Origin: Mansonella perstans
Lineage: Eukaryota > Nematoda > Chromadorea > Rhabditida > Onchocercidae
Assembly (NCBI GenBank): GCA_037074765.1
Contig: JBAMDO010000106.1
Span: 434,001 to 498,000, forward strand
Reading direction: 5' to 3'
Length of the DNA stretch: 64,000 nt
Positions 44,601 to 55,250 of this stretch are shown here, piece after piece. Below the pieces are notes generated by a model. The model was not told where the DNA came from. It saw only the letters and a program-made list of their open reading frames with translations, and did not search any database. The position numbers were made by a program, and so were the translations under genes. How positions within the stretch are numbered: the first letter of the stretch is position 1; every line of letters starts with the position of its first letter.

Positions 44601-46722
44601 ATCGACCTTTTCTCGCGTCAAAATCATTCAATAGATTTGGGTCAATTTCCAGTCAATGTTTTGCTATCGGTAGTTTCACAGGTGATGCAACTTTGCATTC
44701 AAAGGCATATTATCACACGAGCATCTTATCAGTTTCTCTTTTATACTCTTACATTTTAAGTAATGTTCCTGAAAATCATATCAAAAATTCAAAAAGCTAT
44801 AACAAATGACAGGAGATTATTAGTATGAACGATCACTGCTTTATTTAATCCATGGATTATTAAGCCATTTGGGCTGGTTGTTGGAGCGCTTTTGTTATTA
44901 TCGAATAGTTGTCGAACCGGTCAAATTTAGATATTATTTCCATAATTTTTCTATGGTGATCCCAGGTGATATATTTCAATAATTTCCATGTTTCGTTTTG
45001 AATATTCCGTGTTCTTTACATTAGAAAAACATAGATGATGAATTCTAATTGCTAAAGATCAAAGAATTACAAAAAAGAACTTTCATATTTCCAAAACTCT
45101 CAGGAAATAAAATAGAAAAAAAAAATTGATATAGGTGAAAGTGATTAGCATTAATATTGTTAGATACTCTCAAGCTTAAATTCAATTTAAAGTAAAAAAA
45201 TATAGATTGCTCATTACAGCTATTAATACCTGTCGTTATGAACAAATTCAAAATGCTTGTTATGAGCAGAGTTAAATAGCAAAATTTCGACAGATTATGC
45301 AGAAATTGTCGGTTCGAAATTTTTAGTTACTGCTTTTCGTACTGTTTATTCTAAACTGAATGGTAAATTCTTGTATCTTGTTTTTTTCTTCATAAAGACT
45401 GATTCAATGAATATAAGCAATTAAGAAATTTTATTTCAAAAAATGTATGTCTAACTGTTGGTAGACAGAAAAGTAAAAAAACTTTGGAAAAAATCAACTG
45501 TGATTTGCAATAAGAATATGAGTTGAGAAGTGTTTATGTCTAAAAATAAACCGGAAGCAACGACTCGGCTTTTTCATCATTAAATTGAAGGTTATCAATC
45601 TTCGTGTTATCGATGACAAATGCCATTCTATTACAATCGTAATTTGTACCAATCCACAAAAAATTATGACAAAATTTCGGAGCTAAAAATCATTTACAAT
45701 GTTATGTTATATTTGAAGGACTGTCAGAAGCTGCTTAATGTCTTAAACATCGTATAAGCTAAATACAGTAATTTTTCATTCTTTCAATGAAGAATCCAAA
45801 AAAAGCTTTTAATTTTAAAAAAATATAAATAAACAGAAAAGATATTTTGAATCTAATATTTTAAGATCTTTTTTCTGATTAGAAAATCCTTCAAATATAG
45901 CATATTAGTACAAGAATTCCTATAGAAGAATGCAAATTTAATACGGAAAGAATTAGTTCCACAACTCTAATGATAATTCCAATAAGGGCAATTTATATAA
46001 ATGAAAAATAAAAAAATGAAGGAAGTTGGAAATTCAATGTGCAAGTTTGAAAACAGTGTCACTAAATTTCAATAACAAAATAAAAAATCAAAAAACCGCG
46101 AAGAAAACATATTGGCAGATTAAAAACTTCTTGTTAAGCATGATTGATTTTTAAACTGATATATAAAGAAAAGCAGAAAATGTGAAATTCTTTCAGTATC
46201 TGCATATAAAGCTACCATTTTAATAGGTTTTATTATACAAAAAGAGATTGAAATTATGTACAAATTTAAATAAAAACTTGAAAATCTAATTTAATAATTC
46301 TAAAACTTTGACTGAAATACGATCATCTACTCAGAGAAAAAAGAAAAAAGTAAAGCAGTGCTAGTAATTAAAATTAATTTAATGAGAAGAATAAAATATT
46401 AGGATAAGCGAATATTTTTTAGTAATAAATTTGAAATCGTCATATCAACTGATAATGAGCCATGGTGCAGGGGAAACAATTAATTTTTTTAATTTCTTCT
46501 TTCAAAAATATTGAATTGTTCTCTTCGAGCACTAAAATTTGGCTCTCATTTTAAATTCCATATAATATTAAATTTATAATTATTTTTTAAAAGATGATTA
46601 TTACATTATTTTATTTTTCATGTAACTACTGAACAAAAAAAATGTATTGTTGAAAGCTTCGCCTGACAAAATTTAAAATAGCAATGTCTGAAATGATATT
46701 CACGAAATATCTACAGTAAGAT
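40155..46722. other. 6.6-kb AT-rich region with no supported gene
   Basis: Open frames are short and compositionally like intron or spacer DNA, with no paired splice signals or family motifs. It contains a poly(T) run at about 41034-41050, the long TG tract at 41541-41658, a set of tgaaatatttg-type short repeats around 41228-41325, and otherwise featureless AT-rich sequence. The convergent arrangement (plus-strand gene to the left, minus-strand genes to the right) makes it a shared 3' spacer. Confidence 0.55.
41541..41658. repeat. long (TG)n microsatellite with TATG-variant tail
   Basis: About 70 nt of uninterrupted TG from roughly 41546 to 41616, followed by tgtatatgtacatgtatgtg-type variants to about 41658. 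It is the longest dinucleotide tract in the window. Alternating purine-pyrimidine DNA of this length can adopt Z-form and is highly length-variable. Confidence 0.95.
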
Positions 46723-46788
46723 TCACTGTGATAATGCTGCTTCGAGCCTCGGCAGATCTTTTGGCTTCTTGTAGGTAAACCAATCATC
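46723..46788 (-). CDS. Orphan terminal exon (22 codons), parent gene unresolved
   Basis: After the acceptor atcggttgcag, the minus strand reads DDWFTYKKPKDLPRLEAALS, then Gln and TGA. Codon choice and a compact stop look genuine. A 13-nt candidate microexon at 46987-46999 (strong acceptor tttttttttcatcag, donor GCA|GTAAGT) would join in phase 2 and add KSAA before DDWF. It may be an alternative 3' end of the PAN gene: an in-phase donor AAAAAT|GTAATG exists in the last PAN exon. It could also be the end of an unrecognised gene. No family was recognised. Confidence 0.4.
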   Translation of the reverse strand, partial: DDWFTYKKPKDLPRLEAALSQ

Positions 46789-47603
46789 CTGCAACCGATA
46801 TTTTTGAATGGTCAAAATAAAGAGAAAAATTTTAAGGCCTCACTGAAGTTCAATCAGTGAAATGAAAGTACATGAAGTTTTTTCATCCAATTTTTTTTTC
46901 TGATATTAAATGAAAATTTTAAACTCAGTGTTTTTGTTCAGAAAGTGAAGAATGACTGTCATAATTACATTTTTATAGTAACTTACTGCAGCTGATTTTC
47001 TGATGAAAAAAAAAGAGAGAAAAAGGAAAACGAATGAAATAAAGAATTAATCATGGTGTTGGAAATTTTTCGAAGAAATTTAATTACTATTTGTAAAGTT
47101 ATTTCAACATTCTTCAATCACCATTCTTGAATTGACAACTAATCTACTTCCCTACAAAATCAATCACAGAATTGAAAATCACTGGAAATGAGACGGATTC
47201 CTCAAACTCCCTAACAGTTTGTTTCAAAAAATCATTCCGAATTTAAGTGAACAGATACGTCTGCAATAGGAATTTTCCAAGAAAAGAACCGGAAACTGGT
47301 TACGTTGAAGTAAAAGGAAAATTCCATAAAGTAAAAAGTTCTTTACGGAAATTTCATTTTTATTAGTTCAATTTTAATCCGCCTCGCATCAATCTATATA
47401 TCTTGAGTAAGCTCAAGATTAAAATTATGATGACAAATTATGATTATCTTGATTGAAATTAAACGAGTGAAAAATAAAATTATAATGGAAGTTGGCTTTT
47501 GTTAATTCTGCGAAAGCAATATACGCTGGATGAGTTGGTTAATTTCGAATTCAAACTATTATACTGGGTAAAATAATTATACATAAAATTTCAGTGAAGA
47601 CTA

Positions 47604-50600
47604 CTAATTCATAATATGCTCACCAGTTTTTGGTTGCCTCGATAACATTACATTTTTTGCTCCGATTTTTGTATTACTCGTGTCCAAATGATGAATAATA
47701 TCAACTACCGATCTCGGATCACTACGAATCTGTTTATGCTGTCTTTCGAGTTTTATAGTAACATTACTGTGATGATTCCATGATGATTTCACAGTTTCAT
47801 TTTGTTGCTTTGACAGCACTGAATACATCCGCACATACCCGCTATTTTGCATCGAATGCGGTAACCTGAAGGAAATGATAAATATAGGCACTTCATAAGC
47901 TTTAAGCTGAACGCTTGATTTGCTATGAAGTGCCTTCAAGTATCCTCAGATGGCCCTGTGAGTATTCTGATTATAAATACTTTCAGTTGATCTATTCAAG
48001 GCATGATTCCGAAGCAATTATTTTTAGTTAACCTCAATTTGAGGAGCAAAAATTATACATACCTTCCAGTGTAGAAAGACCTCAACATATATGTCTTGAA
48101 ATGACTTTTACCACTTACTCGTCCTTTTCGAACTAAAGATGATAATGATCACTCCTAAAGTTTGGTACTAGTAACATAATAGCTTGCTTATCAATACTTT
48201 TGCAGAAATAAATATTATCTCAATACAATGGGAAAAAAGTTTCATTGATAAAAATTTTTCTAAAGTTCAAAGAAGTGAAACTTACAAACTCGATGGCATT
48301 GTACACAAAATATGCGAAGTGAAACATCTGTTCGAACATTATTTCTAAAATAATCAAATTAAGAAGAACTATGCTGCAAAAGACATTACTATTTATAACC
48401 GAAAACTTGTCATCGATAACTTGCAACCGATGATTTATTTTTTTTTTTGGAATACTGCAATCCATTCTATCCATTATTGATTTTAGAACGTCAGATAATG
48501 CATTTGAAATAACGTTTTCTACGTAACCTTCAAAACGTAAACTTCATGATTGTTTTAGCTGATCATAAAAAGCTTAAATGAGCGAGAAGCTTAAATGCTT
48601 CTTCACATTATTATCGTATTTTTTTGTAGACTTCTTCAAATGAACATCACAACATTTCTCATTTTATAAGTTATGATAATTTTCTTGTTTCTCGTTCCCT
48701 TTCCTTAACTGCTCTATCCCAAAAGCGGGATTTGATCGATGAAGCGCATGCGATGATCTCATTATAACTGATCACTTCAAAACTGAACAGAAGCTTTGGT
48801 TTTATTTCGAATTCTTTATGAACTTATTTAAAAGTGGGAAAAGTGGACAGCAAAAGGCGAAGTGATAAATTATTTACAATTGCTTTGCCTAATTTCTAGA
48901 CTAAAGCTATAAAACTTTGCATAGAAAAACTTTTATAATACATACATATAATGTATTTCTACATGTATATATATGTGTGTATATATAATGTATTTTGAAT
49001 GACACTAACAATCTTTATCTAATCTATTTGCCTTATTAGTGCCTATTGCGGTAAAAGAGTAATTAACAGAATGAAGAATGCTCCTAAAAAAATCTCGGAA
49101 AAACAAATAAAAAGTAATTAAAAATATTTAGTCGAAAATTTTCCATTTCGAAATGTTTAATTTAGCTAAATACAATAGCTGCGTTAAAAAACAAACTTGT
49201 AATGAGAGGCAGGCCACGGAGGACATTGTCCTTCACGTACTGCGAATGCTGTTGATGGATTGAATTGGCAATAGCCCGTTACCGGATCATAGTATGCTAC
49301 CTGAAACATTCTTTAATTTCTCAATTTAGTAAATCTCCATTTCAAAACAGTAAAAAAAAATTGCAAAAATTACTGTAACTTACAGCACAATTAAATTCAT
49401 GGCAAGTTCTCGCACATTGATCGACTGTTACAGTGATAGCGAAATGTGTAAACCTTGCTGAACTTTGCATAGGTGTTGAAATGTAAAAAATAGATGCATG
49501 ACATGCTGAAATTCAGTCAAAAATTATATCTCCGGCAACGATTTGCTCCCTTTACATAGATTTTCCAACAAAACCGGAAAAGGATGGAGATATTTTAAGA
49601 ATATTCAGACAAGACAGTGATGTCTTACTATTACGGCTGTGCATTTCTTCTAAGTTAATTCAGTATAATTGTAATCCAGTTAATAATTAAAAAGCAACAT
49701 ATCTAAAGAGAGAAAAACAGACTTCCGGTCCTTAATTGATTGGGATTGTGTAGCGATGGTGGGAAGCCGATATGTGAAGATGGTTGTTGTCTTGCAAATG
49801 GTGTGGTCGATTCTGTTGTTGTTGTTGATTTCAAAGAAATCAATTTGGGTCGAACCTGCTTCAAATAACTTGATTTTATTACAATGAATTATAGATCAGA
49901 TGAGAAAATGTTTGCAATTCATCTTTGTTATTTCGAAGTTGTAAGTAAGATTTTAATCCTATTTAATTCTGAAAATTTTAATTTTGTAAAATTCCCCGCT
50001 TTTGAAATAAGATAAGTTTATTTCGTCATCATTTTTCGCTCAATAAATTAGAGCTAAAGTTTAATAGTGTTTGATAGATAATGGTATAAGTAAAAGGAGA
50101 AATAAGATGTATGGAATAAGTTAGTTATAAGTATGGTAGAATTAACTAAGGGTCATGATCATTCATTACAGTCCACTTTCAATTAGTAGCAAATACCATT
50201 CATCCCGTGTTTTTTGTTGCTCAGAAATAATCATACCGGAATACTGTTTTAGGTCGCTGAATTGATTAAAAATGAAAAATCTACAGACACTCAATTGCAA
50301 ATTTCGTTTAAAAATTTCATCCTCATGAAAAAGTATCAGAAATCAGCTATCGGATGTTTGGGAAAGCAAAAGATGAAAAAAGAAATTACTGAAAAATTTT
50401 CTGACATTGAAACTAAAACTAAATTTCAAAATGCTTCCGATAAAATGTTGACCTTAGCAGTAAATAAGATGAAGTGAAGTGATATGGAGTAAAATTTGAA
50501 AGCTGAAAGATAAATGTATTAATTATTGTTAATAATGAAAAATACTTACTCTTGACTTGTTCGCAAGTTGTGGCAGTTGAGACACCAACAGAGACGTCTG

Positions 50601-52939
50601 CGGATGTGTTTTAGGTCTGAATTGATTCAAAATGAAAAATCTACAGACACTCAATTGCAAATTTTATTTAAAAATTTCTACTTCATGGAAAAGTAAAGCT
50701 TCTATAAAGTTTTACTTGGATGGCGTTCTTGTTAATAACGGCTTCTGAGTGAAAATTCTTGATGGCGGAGATGTTGGTTGAAGTAAGAATTCTTTTCGTG
50801 GAAGCGGTTTTACTAGTGATGGTAATTGACGTTGCGGCTAAAATAAACGTATAAACCACAAGTGAGTGAGTAGGAGGAATTCCAAACATTTCCATAAATG
50901 TCAAAGTTGTTAAGAATTATTGAATAAGTGTAATTTAAAAATTTTTTCAATTCAGAAACATACCTGAGAAGATAACGATTGCCGCCTGAAAAAAAATTAA
51001 GAATAGATTAAGCATAAGAAAAGAAATTAAGGGTAAATGTTTCAAGTATTTTCATATGATAATCTATGAGATGTAAAGGTAATGGATAGATCAAGGTTTC
51101 GAACATCTTAATGCTGGGAACGAAAAATTATTTTCATCGTATGACCTGTGCTGTAAGTTGAAAAAAATTGGGACGATAAAAAAAAAATTAAAATTTTTGA
51201 AGAGACGCGAAGAGTTCGATCCTACTTGTTGAAAATTTAGCTTAATGTTCAGAAATTGTTTCTGATATTCAGTCAGAAAAAATTATTTGCACTGAATTTA
51301 TCAAACTTGTGGTGATCAAAATTCAAAATTAAAAAGCATTTAAAATTAGATGAACTGAATAACGAATCGAGTCCACTGTAGTGGTGCTGAAGTTCGAGCA
51401 ATAGTAGCCGTTGGTACAATCCGTGGAGCTGTCGTGAATGACAGTTTCTTTGTTGTTGTCGACTTTGTTATTTTCTCTTCCTGTGGCTCTTTCCAGTATG
51501 CCTTTGGTACGAACAGCGGATCCTCTGAAGATTAAGTCTCAATGATCATAATTCTTTTATGTAATCGCAAAAGAGTAAAAAGATTTTTATTAAAATATCC
51601 GTGAATTTTTCTAAACAAATTCCTGAAAAATAGAAATGATTTCTTTGAGTTCGATCAAATTCCATTGTTGATTTTTTGAAGAAAAGAAATCATTAATAAG
51701 AAAGGCGGCACTTTCAACATCTAATAAGATACAATCTCTTACCTCCTCGTAAATCTACCACTTTATCATCGTACGCTTCAATGTCATTCTTACTTTGTGT
51801 AATTTCTCCTGTAAATGGATGCATTAATCATTGCAATATTGAGCGTTAAAAGCCTAAAGGTTATAAAGAAAATGAAAAAGTTAGGGCAAAACTAATTAGT
51901 TTTTATTGCTTTCTCATAATCCCATGAAAAATTATCAGTAATTAGTTATTATTCGAAAAAAATGTTGATGGTATAAATGTAAGAGACAACTATTTCGCAT
52001 AGCAATTACTGATTTAATTAGACTGGTGAACTTTGTTTTAAAAAAATCCTAAACACAAACATGAACAGGTTCCAAAACTGACCAGTTAACTCATTAATGT
52101 TATCTACTTGCACTTCATCAAAAATCGCTCGTTGCAAACCATTTCGTGGTGGTCCCAATGCTAGAAATAAACTATACATGTTGAAATTTAAAATTTCGTG
52201 AAGATTTATCAATTTAGATGAAACTGTAAAACTGGATATTAGATATATTCCTTAGCAAAACATTAAAGTTTCATTGTTTCAATTAGCTATCAATCAACAA
52301 TCGACAACTATAAGTTTTCAAAAATTGCTTCAGAAATGAAAAATGCCATCGCATGCCAGAAATAGAAATCTTCCACTCTTAACAATGCGAGTGATTCAGG
52401 AGTTCTTTGTGGAAGACTTTGGGGTAGAGGACAAGTTTTATTTACGACTTCTCAATCATTTAAGTTTTCGGCATGAATTTTTGACTTTTTTTGTTAGTTC
52501 TATCAATTTTAATTATAACGATAACTCGATATCGTTTTAAAATCGCAAACATTTGATTTTAGAACAGTGAAAGGACAAAATTTTAAGTTTAAATGAACGT
52601 TTTAAAAAATTCACTGCTTAAAATACAAACTTTACTTACTGATAAGCTTCTCTCCATTGCTTTAAAATACAAACTTTACTTACTGATGAACTTTTTTCCA
52701 TCGAAATCGATTTCATTTTCGACAGTGCTGCAATGACACATTTTTCAGTTTTCTGAGAGCAATTCCATTAATTCTTTCCCTTTTTGACAGTCTATCGAAA
52801 TTTGTGTGACCTTCCTTTTTCTTTCTTTTTCTTCTTTCTTCTTAATAAAAATATCAACTTACGGATTGTTTGAATTTCTTGAATCCAAATAAGCGAAGAA
52901 TAGAAAGAAGAGAATAATACGAAAAGAGTACTGTTCCAT
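47604..52939 (-). CDS. Secreted PAN/apple-domain protein with Thr/Pro-rich stalk
   Basis: Fourteen exons (descending): 52939-52863, 52727-52684, 52160-52083, 51808-51743, 51524-51377, 50985-50964, 50837-50716, 50616-50550, 49855-49723, 49505-49384, 49300-49197, 48344-48286, 48132-48063 and 47865-47604, all in phase, 457 aa plus stop. Residues 1-20 form a signal peptide (FRIILFFLFFAYLDS). Residues ~90-250 are Thr/Pro/Ser/Lys-rich and likely O-glycosylated. Residues 254-344 are a PAN/apple domain with eight Cys (254, 283, 287, 292, 304, 319, 341, 344); key motifs are DQCARTCHEFNCAVAYYDP and YCQFNPSTAFAVREGQCPPW. A basic Cys-free tail follows. PAN domains bind proteins or carbohydrates outside the cell; in nematodes they occur in cuticle or apical matrix and secreted proteins. 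Exon 6 has only 22 nt. Donors after exons 5, 9 and 11 (GTGGAC, GTCTGT, GTTTGT) are non-ideal. Confidence 0.85.
50246..50335. repeat. 90-bp direct repeat copy A in PAN-gene intron 8
   Basis: Shares about 90% identity with 50608-50695, 360 bp away; both contain gaaaaatctacagacactca and the surrounding blocks. Copy A lies inside the intron after exon 8, and on the minus strand it still ends in an acceptor-like TCAATTCAG. A plus-strand open frame starting here (50262) is a by-product. Confidence 0.9.
50608..50695. repeat. 90-bp direct repeat copy B spanning the PAN exon 8 acceptor
   Basis: Partner of 50246-50335. On the minus strand this copy supplies the acceptor CAATTCAG and the first bases of exon 8 (from 50616), so the duplication copied a splice acceptor together with its upstream intron. 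Confidence 0.9.
52620..52702. repeat. 38-bp tandem duplication covering the end of PAN exon 2 and its donor
   Basis: aaaatacaaactttacttac begins two copies, 52620-52657 and 52665-52702, offset 45 bp. The second contains the real exon 2 end and GTAAGT donor (minus strand ATCA|GTAAGT at 52684). The first carries an identical decoy donor about 45 nt further into the intron. Confidence 0.9.
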
Positions 52940-52952
52940 TCTGAAAAAGTAA
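52940..52952 (-). promoter_or_regulatory. candidate spliced-leader trans-splice acceptor of the PAN gene
   Basis: On the minus strand, actttttcag ends one base before the start codon (AG at 52942-52941, ATG from 52939). The signal-peptide exon has no upstream coding partner. This is the textbook appearance of a nematode SL addition site and fixes the start. Confidence 0.65.
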
Positions 52953-53437
52953 TAGTTGTCAAAAAATCATTTGATTGATGGTTTATACAGTCATGATATT
53001 ATAACTGGAAAGACATATTTTTCGTAATGAAGCTATATTAATATGAAAATTAACTATAATAAAATGGACGGATTTTTTTTCTAAATTTTCATGAACTAAT
53101 TATAGAAGCTTTAATTAGTCTCATCGCACTATTTTTCATCTTTTTATTACATTTTTAACGCACATTTATTGACAGGCCCTATGATTTTTCTTAATTTTAA
53201 AGTACTAGATAAGACAAAAAAACAGTTGGCCTCAAAATGCATATATCATTTATTGCAGAACAATGAGTTCTATTTTGGATATTTGTTCGAAAATTTATTT
53301 TGCAAAAATAATTAGCCGATATCACAATAAAAAAATTTGACTTTTTTAGTTTGAAGGACAAAAATTTTTACGGAAAAAGTCTTTATAATTATGATCATTT
53401 ATCAGGAACTTCATGATTGATTTTCATGTCGATTTTC

Positions 53438-53587
53438 AGTATATGACAGACATATTCCCAATGCTTACAGTATATGACAGACATATTCCCAATTACAAAA
53501 ACTACATTGGTGGTCAACGAAACGTCTTTAGTGAAAATAGTTCAATAGACCTTTCAAAAAAAAGTATATGACAGACATATTCCCAAT
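53438..53587. repeat. three copies of a 25-mer
   Basis: The perfect core tatatgacagacatattccc (within a shared 25-nt unit) occurs at 53438, 53469 and 53563. The first two copies are 31 bp apart and the third is 94 bp further on. Perfect identity of all three suggests recent duplication or constraint. No open frame runs through them. Confidence 0.95.
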
Positions 53588-53858
53588 TTTTACAAAATGG
53601 CCAACTTATTTAAAGAAATAATAAATTTTTTTAAGAAATAATAAGTTCGTCTTATCCACTTCTACCCGTTTTTGATGATTTAAATAAAAAAAGAAAAATT
53701 GTAAAAAAAAGGAAGAAATTGGATTGAAAAGATTGCCGATGAAAGTTTTAATGAATTGAATAAACCAAAGAAAAAAATTCGATTTAAATATTATAGATTT
53801 AATTTTTTTGTGAAAAAATTCTTCAAAGTCGTTTAGAATGCCATAAGATTAATAACGA

Positions 53859-53901
53859 TACAAACGCTGTAATTACCGACACAAACGCTGTAATTACCAA
53901 C
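53859..53901. repeat. 21-bp tandem duplication
   Basis: acaaacgctgtaattaccga is followed immediately by a second copy ending acca instead of accg. It has two units only and is non-coding. Confidence 0.9.
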
Positions 53902-55165
53902 AAGTCGCTGCATACCGGTTTTCTGATGCCTGTTTGCGCGGCTTTTCAGTTCCTAATTCAAAATACGAATTTCTTTAATAGCCAACAACAAAATGGAATA
54001 ATGGCTTAAGCAGATGACACTTTTCGGAAGTATTTTTTTGAAAAGGGTAGATATTACTTTTCTTATTGCAAATAAATCAGTGGTAATAGGTGAGAAAAAA
54101 ACAAGTATAATATCCATTATGGAATGTTCAGTTTTTTATAATAATTCCATTAGTTTTCTTTTAAATTTAACAAAATTTTTTTAGAAGCTATTTTATGGTT
54201 GAAAGATTTTCAACATTTGCATTTTAAAATAGGTAAACGCCAAGGCATAAATGAATCTGAGAATTGAGAATGCATCAAATGAACAGAAAGAATTTATAAG
54301 AAGGCTGATCAGTACGGGTGAAATAAGATAATTTATTTGTAGTTTTTATTCTCAAAAACCTGTATGTTAGATGCAAAAAGCATCCATTAGGAACGAAGGC
54401 GAGATTGCCTTTCAACATTCCAGCCTCTAGATAAATGAGGCAAAGTATAGCGTGATCGCATGGCTATAAAAATTACTTATCAGATATAGGTATAGTAAGG
54501 CTAGAATACTTCGAAGCGATTTCACTTTTGGTTTCATAGTTGAGCCTATTTTAACGAATGAAACGAATAGAATTAAAAAAGTGTTCCATGTTCGATGGCA
54601 GAAGAAATGTCACCTAAAATGAGATGTCAAACAAATTGTTTTGCCTATATTGCAAGTATAGGCTATATAGTTTTATCAAATATCTTTTGCTAATAAATTG
54701 TCGAAAAATGTGCACGATTTCATTTAAATGTAAGCGCTGAAATAGGGTTAAAATATGAGACATTCGAGATTTTACGAAATGAAGCGATATTATGAAAGAA
54801 TTTTGAATGGAAAAAATGGACATCACCCAAACAAGAAAACTGATTTTCAAACGAGTGAAAAAGAGACAATGAAAAAGGCGGTCATACGAGTTAGGTCAAA
54901 TTGCTACAAGTTGCATTGGAAAAAGGCAATGGCATATTAAAACATCAAAAAAATGACTAGAATTTTGTTGACTTTTTTTTGAAAGGAAATACATTAAGTG
55001 GGAAAAACTGTGCAAACCATAATCGCGCACGAAATTTTTACCATCTTTTCCTTAAGATATTTCGACAAATCGGAACACTCTTCTTGACTGCCTTACACAC
55101 GTCTAATTATAACATTGATGGTACAATAGCCAAAAAGATTTTTTTTCTGCTGGCTTTTTCACAGC

Positions 55166-55250
55166 GGGAAAAGGAAATGTCGGAATACAAATGATACATC
55201 TGAAAAGTGAGAAAAGGAAATGTTGAAATATAAATGATACATTTGAAAAT
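55166..55250. repeat. ~42-bp tandem duplication
   Basis: Two adjacent units share gaaaaggaaatgt, aaatgatacat and tgaaaa blocks with several substitutions, at 55166-55206 and 55209-55250. The older divergence contrasts with the perfect 25-mers at 53.4 kb. Confidence 0.85.

Noticed and set aside
48220..48474. 84-aa minus-strand frame with a hydrophobic segment, first read as a KCNE-like single-pass membrane protein
   Set aside because: It does not join in phase to the next exon. Another frame of the same DNA, entered at the TTTTAG acceptor at 48344, joins perfectly on both sides as PAN exon 12.
50262..50477. 71-aa Lys-rich plus-strand frame
   Set aside because: It begins inside direct-repeat copy A, antisense to the PAN gene intron, with no splice signals or similarity.
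50683..50904. 73-aa Thr/Ile-rich minus-strand frame
   Set aside because: A shadow frame of PAN exon 7. The proline-rich frame (PQRQLPSLVKPLP) is the one in phase with both neighbouring exons.
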